A stretch of 64,000 bases of DNA, taken from contig JBJOQO010000004.1 in the NCBI GenBank assembly GCA_046049865.1, positions 1 to 64,000 of the forward strand. The letters are read 5' to 3'. The translations under genes were made by a program, and so were the position numbers. Source of the DNA: JANPCX01 sp046049865. GTDB lineage: Bacteria; Pseudomonadota; Gammaproteobacteria; Burkholderiales; Burkholderiaceae_C. Of the stretch, positions 58,731-64,000 are shown piece after piece. The notes beneath the pieces were generated by a model. It did not search any database. It worked only from the letters and a program-made list of their open reading frames with translations, and was not told the DNA's origin. Positions within the stretch are counted from its first letter, which is position 1, and every line of letters starts with the position of its first letter.

Positions 58731-58744
58731 TTGATCCATGTCAA
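58731..58744. promoter_or_regulatory. FNR/ANR-type box in the cbpA/SDR divergent region
   Basis: TTGATCCATGTCAA matches the FNR consensus TTGAT-N4-ATCAA at nine of ten defined bases (GTCAA second half). Its centre is 61 bases upstream of the SDR start (58799) and about 62 bases upstream of the possible small gene on the other strand, so it could drive either or both. Together with the box at 54006 it makes oxygen control of the island likely. Confidence 0.6.
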
Positions 58745-58798
58745 ACCATCCGCCGACGAAACGCAGTCTCATCAAGGGATCACTATCAGGAGATCACC

Positions 58799-59566
58799 AT
58801 GAACCGCTTAAAAGGAAAAGTCGCCATCGTCACCGGCGCTGCTTTGGGCCTCGGTGCCGCCATGGCCACCCGCATGGCCGAAGAAGGAGCTGCCGTGGCG
58901 TTGCTGGATCAACTGGACGCACCCGGTCAGGCCTTGGCCCATGCCCTGCAAGCCCGCGACCTGCGGGCCGAGTACTGGCATTGCGATGTGAGCAATGAAG
59001 TTCAGGTGAAAACCGTGTTCGACCAAGTTGCCATGCACTTTGGTCACCTCGATACGGTGGTGAACAACGCCGGCGTGGCCGGTGTGAACAAACCCACCCA
59101 CGAGATCACAGAAGCTGAATGGGACTGGGTACAAAACATCAATGTGAAGGGCGTTTTCTTCGGCACCAAACATGCCATCGCCCACCTGCGCCAAGCTGGA
59201 GGTGGGAGCATCACCAACCTCTCATCCATCTACGGCCTGGTCAGCGCCCCCGATGTGCCGCCCTACCACGCATCCAAAGGCGCAGTGCGTTTGATGACCA
59301 AAACCGATGCGCTGCTATATGCAGCAGACAAGATCCGCGTCAACTCCATACACCCCGGCTTCATCTGGACGCCGATGGTGGAAAAGCACCTGGGCTCAGC
59401 CCCCGACCTGGAGGCCGCACGCCAAGCCGTCGGCGCCATGCACCCACTGGGCCACATGGGCGAGCCCGACGACATCGCCTGGGGCGCGGTTTACCTGGCC
59501 AGCGACGAGGCCAAGTTTGTGACCGGGACGGAGTTGGTGATTGATGGCGGGTATACGGCGCGGTGA
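58799..59566 (+). CDS. short-chain dehydrogenase/reductase
   Basis: 255 aa classical SDR. NAD(P) site VAIVTGAALGLGAAMATRMA (TGxxxGxG), NNAG in VVNNAGVAGV, catalytic Ser/Tyr/Lys in ITNLSSIYGLVSAPDVPPYH followed by ASKGAVRLM (Y-x3-K), and a C-terminal substrate region ending ELVIDGGYTAR. Acidic residue after the Gly motif (LLDQLDA) suggests NAD(H) preference. Its substrate is unknown; related sequences are called 3-alpha-hydroxysteroid or glucose dehydrogenases. It is preceded by a strong SD (AGGAG) and by the FNR-type box. Confidence 0.92.
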   Translation: MNRLKGKVAIVTGAALGLGAAMATRMAEEGAAVALLDQLDAPGQALAHALQARDLRAEYWHCDVSNEVQVKTVFDQVAMHFGHLDTVVNNAGVAGVNKPTHEITEAEWDWVQNINVKGVFFGTKHAIAHLRQAGGGSITNLSSIYGLVSAPDVPPYHASKGAVRLMTKTDALLYAADKIRVNSIHPGFIWTPMVEKHLGSAPDLEAARQAVGAMHPLGHMGEPDDIAWGAVYLASDEAKFVTGTELVIDGGYTAR

Positions 59567-59756
59567 GGTTCTCCGGCTGGCGTACCGTGGCTCTGATAGC
59601 CAGTGGCTACCGTTTGCTCGGCGTCGCGAGAGTGGCGGGGGCGAGAACAAAGTCAATTCGCTGCAACCGTGAAAGTCACTGTGAATTTCCCCACGCACCA
59701 TCGCAGATGGCAGGCCATGGGTAAAGTACAGCCACCCCATGTTTCGGTAGGTTCTG

Positions 59757-60230
59757 ATGATACGAACGCTGATATGCACTGCCCTGTGCGCCTTCGCCTG
59801 TTCCTCGACGTTGGCAATGAGCCAAGACGAGCGCAAAGATTTTTTGAATGCCATTCGACCTGAAGCCAGTCGACAAGCGGGCCAGCCCGTGCGGTTCAAG
59901 GTACACACTCTCAACCATGAGGCAGGCTGGGCCGTTCTTTTTGGATCGTTGTTGGCGCAAGAGGGCCAAGTGATGGACTGGCGAAAAGCCAAAGACTGCG
60001 ACCCCAACTTGGATAAATCTCTGTGGGTCGTTGCCAAAAAGAAAGGCAGCAATTGGACCGTGGTAGAGATGTACATCTGCTCACCGGAGCCGCCCTACTG
60101 GTACCTGGAGCCTGAGGAAGCCTTCGCCCGTCCTTGCGCCATCTATGCTGGCCTACAGGCATCCAGCGACGCCACGGTGGAGCAGGAATGCAAGGCCTAC
60201 CAATCTGAGCGACGTGCCAAGAAAAAGTAG
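59757..60230 (+). CDS. hypothetical exported protein
   Basis: 157 aa, unrecognised. Signal peptide (RTLICTALCAFACSSTLAMS), then a soluble domain with QDERKDFLNAIRPEASRQAG, VRFKVHTLNHEAGWAVLFGS, CDPNLDKSLWVVAKKKGSNW and VVEMYICSPEPPYWYLEPEE, and four Cys in the mature part that could form disulfides. A Lys-rich end follows. Small periplasmic domains of this kind occur widely in proteobacteria as conserved hypothetical proteins. About 190 bases upstream hold no gene. Confidence 0.75.
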   Translation: MIRTLICTALCAFACSSTLAMSQDERKDFLNAIRPEASRQAGQPVRFKVHTLNHEAGWAVLFGSLLAQEGQVMDWRKAKDCDPNLDKSLWVVAKKKGSNWTVVEMYICSPEPPYWYLEPEEAFARPCAIYAGLQASSDATVEQECKAYQSERRAKKK

Positions 60231-60459
60231 CGCCTGTCCCATTCGCCCTGAAACCGGGTGTCGGTCAAGTCGTCGGTGCAGTTCATAGGCACCCAAACCA
60301 CCGACACCGCCAGATGCTCGAATGTTTCATGAGAAAACGTCGGGGCGCCCCCAGGTTTGTTCAACCTCCTGGGCTGTCCCAGTGCAAAGCGACAGGCCTG
60401 GGAACTTGTTCAGCGCTTCCCCGGTAGCACTTGATCTTTTCAATAAACCTACGTTCGCC

Positions 60460-61062
60460 ATGTCATCCTTTTTCGGACACGCTTGCCTTGGAATTGCCAT
60501 CGCGCTGTCACCCCCCCAGCAGCAACGCCGCGACTTGTGGGTGGCGCTGCCCGTGTTGGTGCTGCTGGCATGCTCACCCGACGCAGACTACCTGCTGTGG
60601 TGGGGCTGGGGAATCAGCACACAACCTCGGTGGACACATTCACTGGCTTATTGTTTGCTGCTGAGCGGCTTGGCCTGGTTGGCAACGAGCCGATGGCGTC
60701 GCGGTATCGCGCAGCAGCAAAACCCCTGTTTGAGTTTCGTGGCTCTCAGTACGGCGAGCTGCTCCCACTTGTTGCTCGACTTTTGGGTCGGGGTGACACC
60801 TCTTCCCTTGTTGTGGCCCTTGAGCACATCGGCATGGGCTTCACCTTGGGGTGTCTTGCCCAGTGCGGGGCATTTGAGCTGGAGCAATGTTTATTTTTGG
60901 CGCAATCTGCTGTTGGAATGTGGCTTGCTGGGCCTGCCACTGTTCGCCTGGGTCGCCCACCGTCGGCCTGAGCACTTCAGGTCAATGAATGTTTGGGTTT
61001 GGCGTTGGATGGGACTTGTCTTTCTGGGATGTTTGTTGGTGTCTGTCAGTTTGAATCGTTGA
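60460..61062 (+). CDS. YdjM/PF04307-type membrane-bound metal-dependent hydrolase
   Basis: 200 aa from ATG 60460 (MSSFFGHACLGIAIALSPPQ); the frame is open 46 codons upstream but without coding character. Features of the family: His in FFGHACLG, the Asp motif ACSPDADYLLWW, PRWTHSLAYCLLL (T-H-S), and ASCSHLLLDFWVGV, separated by membrane helices. The His/Asp set probably binds a divalent metal. E. coli YdjM is LexA-regulated, but no SOS box is seen here. Upstream 229 bases after the previous gene contain nothing else. Confidence 0.85.
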   Translation: MSSFFGHACLGIAIALSPPQQQRRDLWVALPVLVLLACSPDADYLLWWGWGISTQPRWTHSLAYCLLLSGLAWLATSRWRRGIAQQQNPCLSFVALSTASCSHLLLDFWVGVTPLPLLWPLSTSAWASPWGVLPSAGHLSWSNVYFWRNLLLECGLLGLPLFAWVAHRRPEHFRSMNVWVWRWMGLVFLGCLLVSVSLNR

Positions 61063-61082
61063 GGAAACACTGATCAAGTCGC

Positions 61083-62678
61083 CTACAAAGCTGCCCAATT
61101 CACCCGACACCAGTCCGCCACCACCTCCCGCTGCGGCTCACTCAAATGCAAACCCAACTTGCTGCGCCGCCACAGCACATCGTCGCTGGAGCGCGCCCAC
61201 TCGTGGGCGTGTAAATAGTGCAGTTCACCTTCGTGTAAATCACCTGCCACCGCCTTGCCTAAATCGCCGTCCAAGATGACGGCAGCACGCGAACCATAAG
61301 CCCGCGCCAAACGGTGCAGCAAGGCCCGAGGCCGGGAGGGGTACTTCTGCGCCAGCGCTTGTTCAAAGCGAGAAAAGTCCGTGTCGGGACGGTGGGCCTC
61401 GCGGATCCAGGCGCTCAGGTCACCACCCGGCAGCGGCGCGTTGTGATGCGTCCAAGCGCCTTGGGTTGCGCCCAAGAGTGGGGCCAGCAGGTTGGCGGCC
61501 TCTTCCGCGAGCTTGCGGCAGGTGGTGATTTTTCCGCCCCACACCGACAGCAACGGCGCACCGTCTTGCGTCAGTTCCAGCGCGTAGTCACGGGTGACTT
61601 GGCTGGCCGATTTGCCGCGTTTTCCATCCGCACCGCCGCCCTCTTCATCCAGCAAAGGCCGCACACCGCTGTAGTGCCAGACCACATCACTGGTCAGCAC
61701 CGGTTTCTCAAAATAGCGGCTGGCCTGTTCGCAGAGGTAGTTGATCTCGGACGGGTCGATGGTGAGGTCCCCCGGTGGCCCGAGGTGTTCGACGTCGGTG
61801 GTGCCGATCAACGTGAAGTGCTGTTCGTAAGGAATGGCAAAGATGATGCGCTGGTCGGGGTTTTGAAAGATGTAGGCGTGGTCGTGGGTGAATCGCTGCT
61901 TGACCACGATGTGGCTGCCCTTGACCAAACGCAGCTTGCGCGGTGGTGTACCGGGGCGGACGGTGTCAACACAGTGTTGGTTCAGAAACTGCGCGGCCCA
62001 TGGACCGGCTGCATTGACCACGGCGCGGGCTTGAAGCGATCGCGTCTCGCCCGAGGCAGCGGTGAGCTGAACAGCCCAGGCGCTGGGCCCACGCTCGGCG
62101 CGTGTGCATGCCCAGCGTGTCAGCACCTGCGCTCCGCGCTCGTGGGCATCCAAGGCATTGAGCACCACAAAACGCGCATCGTCCACCCAGCCGTCGGAAT
62201 ACACAAAACCTTGGGTGTAGCGCGGCTTGAGCGGCACGCCAGCCGGGTGTTTGCGCAAGTTCACGCCGCGCGAATCACGCAGCACCTCGCGGCGGGCCAG
62301 GTGGTCATATAAAAACAAACCCAGACGAATCATCCAGGCGGGCCGCATGCCGTCGTCGTGCGGCATCACAAAACGCAGCGGCCACATGATGTGGGGCGCA
62401 CTTTTGAGCAGCACCTCGCGCTCGGCCAGGGCTTTGCGCACCAGCAAAAACTCGCGGTGCTCCAAATAACGCAAGCCACCGTGGATGAGTTTGGTGCTGC
62501 TGGACGAGGTGTGCTGCGCCAGATCGTCTTTCTCGCACAGCACCACCTTCAAACCGCGGCCCGCCAAGTCACGCGATATGGCCGCGCCGTTGATGCCGCC
62601 GCCCACCACAAGCACATCAAAACGCGCATCACCCCGCGCATCGCTGGGCCACACATCAAGAATGGGTTGGGTGCTCAT
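61083..62678 (-). CDS. glpD: aerobic glycerol-3-phosphate dehydrogenase GlpD
   Basis: 531 aa. FAD-dependent enzyme at the inner membrane that oxidises sn-glycerol 3-phosphate to dihydroxyacetone phosphate and reduces quinone. FAD Rossmann motif FDVLVVGGGINGAAISRDLA, then KLIHGGLRYLEHREFLLVRK, PHIMWPLRFVMPHDD, the central VDDARFVVLNALDAHERG, SVWGGKITTCRKLAEEAANL, and a C-terminal helical cap (YLHAHEWARSSDDVLWRRSK, LGLHLSEPQ). Divergent from glpK across 112 bases, a glycerol-catabolism pair. Confidence 0.97.
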   Translation of the reverse strand: MSTQPILDVWPSDARGDARFDVLVVGGGINGAAISRDLAGRGLKVVLCEKDDLAQHTSSSSTKLIHGGLRYLEHREFLLVRKALAEREVLLKSAPHIMWPLRFVMPHDDGMRPAWMIRLGLFLYDHLARREVLRDSRGVNLRKHPAGVPLKPRYTQGFVYSDGWVDDARFVVLNALDAHERGAQVLTRWACTRAERGPSAWAVQLTAASGETRSLQARAVVNAAGPWAAQFLNQHCVDTVRPGTPPRKLRLVKGSHIVVKQRFTHDHAYIFQNPDQRIIFAIPYEQHFTLIGTTDVEHLGPPGDLTIDPSEINYLCEQASRYFEKPVLTSDVVWHYSGVRPLLDEEGGGADGKRGKSASQVTRDYALELTQDGAPLLSVWGGKITTCRKLAEEAANLLAPLLGATQGAWTHHNAPLPGGDLSAWIREAHRPDTDFSRFEQALAQKYPSRPRALLHRLARAYGSRAAVILDGDLGKAVAGDLHEGELHYLHAHEWARSSDDVLWRRSKLGLHLSEPQREVVADWCRVNWAAL

Positions 62679-62790
62679 GGGGGCTGATTCTCACCGCAAG
62701 TTCGCTGCTGCGCCTCCCGGGGATGCCCCCTATCCGCAACCCTGGGACAAGGCCAACAATGCGGTGCCGCCTTTTGCACGGATGCCACAC

Positions 62791-64000
62791 ATGAAGACAC
62801 CCACTCACCTGCTCGCCCTGGACCAAGGCACCTCCAGTTCCCGCGCCATCGTGTTCGACTTCAAGGGTCACCCCGTGGCCACGGCACAGCGCGAGTTCAG
62901 ACAAATTTTTCCGCAGCCCGGCTGGGTGGAGCACGACGCGGATGCGATCTGGAGCAGCCAACTCGCCACAGCCCAAGATGCTCTGGCCCAAGCAGGGTTG
63001 AGTGCCGAACACATCGCGGCCATAGGCATCACCAACCAACGTGAAACCACCGTGCTGTGGAACCGGCACACGGGCCAGACACTGCACCACGCCATCGTGT
63101 GGCAAGACAGGCGCACCGAAGCACTGTGCGCCGAACTTCGCGCGCGCGGCTTGCAGCAGTTGGTGCGGGACAAAACCGGGCTGGTGATCGATCCGTATTT
63201 TTCGGGCACCAAACTCAAATGGCTGCTCGACCATGTGCCGGGCGCGCGCACCTTGGCACGGCAAGGCGATTTGGCGTTTGGCACGGTGGACAGTTGGTTG
63301 CTGTGGCAGCTCACACGCAGTCAAAGTGGCGCAGGGGTGCATGCCACCGATGTGAGCAATGCCTCGCGCACCATGCTGTTCAACCTGCACACGCAAGACT
63401 GGGACGAGGAGTTGCTGTCGCTGCTCGACATACCGCGCGAGGTCTTGCCAGTGGTGCGCCCATCCAGTTTTTTGTATGGCCACACCGCGCCCGAGTTGTT
63501 AGGCGCAGCCATTCCGATTGGTGCCTTGGTGGGCGATCAACAAAGTGCCCTCTTCGGTCAAGGCTGCTTCAACCCCGGTATGGCCAAAAACACCTATGGC
63601 ACCGGCTGCTTCATGTTGATGCACAGCGGCGAGCAGGTGGTGACCTCCGAGCACGGGCTCATCAGCACCCAATCGGCGCAAGTTGACCGCATGGCACCGC
63701 AGTTCGCACTGGAAGGCAGTGTATTCATGGGCGGTGCGGTGGTGCAGTGGTTGCGTGATGGCTTGAGAGTGATTGAGTCCAGCGAGCAAGTGCAAGCCCT
63801 GGCCGACAGCGTGCCGGACAGCGGCGGTGTCGTCATGGTGCCTGCGTTTGTCGGGCTGGGCGCGCCTTACTGGCAAGCCGATGCGCGTGGTGCCATCCTC
63901 GGCCTCACCCGCGGCAGCACCAGCGCCCACATCGCGCGCGCGGCACTGGAGTCCATCGCCTTTCAAAGCGCCGCACTGCTCATGGCCATGAACCGCGATG
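62791..64000 (+). CDS. glpK: glycerol kinase GlpK (C-terminus beyond window)
   Basis: 403 complete codons from ATG 62791 (MKTPTHLLALDQGTSSSRAI), no stop before 64000; full GlpK is about 500 aa. FGGY kinase: ALDQGTSSSR phosphate-binding loop, AAIGITNQRETTVLWNRHTG, IVWQDRRT, GLVIDPYFSGTKLKWLLDHV, FGTVDSWLLWQL, DQQSALFGQGCFNPGMAKNT, YGTGCFMLM and the adenosine-region start GAPYWQADARGAILGLTRG. It makes glycerol 3-phosphate for GlpD, which is divergent. No regulator is in view. Confidence 0.96.
   Translation, partial: MKTPTHLLALDQGTSSSRAIVFDFKGHPVATAQREFRQIFPQPGWVEHDADAIWSSQLATAQDALAQAGLSAEHIAAIGITNQRETTVLWNRHTGQTLHHAIVWQDRRTEALCAELRARGLQQLVRDKTGLVIDPYFSGTKLKWLLDHVPGARTLARQGDLAFGTVDSWLLWQLTRSQSGAGVHATDVSNASRTMLFNLHTQDWDEELLSLLDIPREVLPVVRPSSFLYGHTAPELLGAAIPIGALVGDQQSALFGQGCFNPGMAKNTYGTGCFMLMHSGEQVVTSEHGLISTQSAQVDRMAPQFALEGSVFMGGAVVQWLRDGLRVIESSEQVQALADSVPDSGGVVMVPAFVGLGAPYWQADARGAILGLTRGSTSAHIARAALESIAFQSAALLMAMNRD

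Noticed and set aside
60430..60446. TTGATCTTTTCAAT as an FNR site
   Set aside because: The second half reads TCAAT instead of ATCAA; below the expected match.
1..64000. CRISPR arrays, complete insertion sequences, prophage, rRNA genes
   Set aside because: No regular repeat-spacer pattern, transposase, phage structural gene or rRNA sequence was seen.

Overview
The window reads as chromosomal DNA of a GC-rich betaproteobacterium, most likely Burkholderiales/Comamonadaceae (Rhodoferax, Polaromonas or Limnohabitans type). This is inferred from gene order and protein style: bolA-murA-hisG-hisD behind an ABC-2 exporter, dusB-fis-purH, rsmB-DUF4390-ntrY-ntrX, short-form HisG, and a QueE with the Burkholderia-type iron-sulfur motif. 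No rRNA, prophage, complete insertion sequence or CRISPR array was seen. One tRNA (Phe, GAA) is present with its own promoter and terminator.

Layout. 1-7.1 kb: two small overlapping genes, a lower-GC exported protein, then (minus strand) hisD, hisG, murA, bolA, an orphan 220-aa gene and an ABC-2 exporter. 7.2-8.6 kb: TetR regulator and a TPR-like protein. 8.65-16.3 kb: a minus-strand surface-polysaccharide operon (flippase, acetyltransferase, GT4, GT2, methyltransferase, aminotransferase, priming sugar transferase) that carries a VapBC pair and a 244-bp element with 22-bp perfect terminal inverted repeats. 16.6-21.3 kb: a two-domain acyl-CoA-reductase-like SDR divergent from a phasin and a patatin, then a YqaA membrane protein. 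21.3-27.3 kb: dusB-fis-purH, a roughly 580-bp inverted-repeat structure, plsC, a CdsA-like protein lacking the CdsA signature aspartates, and ruvC. 27.3-33.7 kb: a lipoprotein/ECF sigma/anti-sigma operon, coupled c-di-GMP enzymes and a CBS protein. 33.8-36.6 kb: queC-queE-queD. 36.7-43.3 kb: tRNA-Phe, NtrXY-like two-component genes, DUF4390, rsmB, folE, BLUF photoreceptor. 43.4-49 kb: a RelE-type toxin-antitoxin pair, periplasmic MsrA/MsrB, flavocytochrome c sulfide dehydrogenase, LemA, ProA. 49.1-51.9 kb: an RsbQ-type hydrolase translationally coupled to a PAS/histidine kinase/receiver gene with an apparent frameshift. 52-59.6 kb: a stress/low-oxygen island (K+ channel, decayed metallo-beta-lactamase exonuclease, cytochrome c, P-type ATPase, PspC, CbpM, CbpA, SDR) with two FNR/ANR-type boxes. 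59.7-64 kb: two small genes, glpD and divergent glpK, which runs off the window.

The most interesting points are: (1) the RsbQ hydrolase, which in Bacillus works with the PAS-phosphatase RsbP but here is paired with a hybrid histidine kinase whose first PAS domain resembles that of RsbP; (2) the FNR-box island with a decayed nuclease; (3) the CdsA-like protein without its expected metal-binding aspartates beside a large inverted repeat; (4) the miniature element in the polysaccharide operon, which supplies the acetyltransferase stop codon and has a diverged relative 15 kb away; and (5) the reductase/phasin/patatin lipid cluster. All functional statements rest on reading motifs and remembered families; no searches were run.
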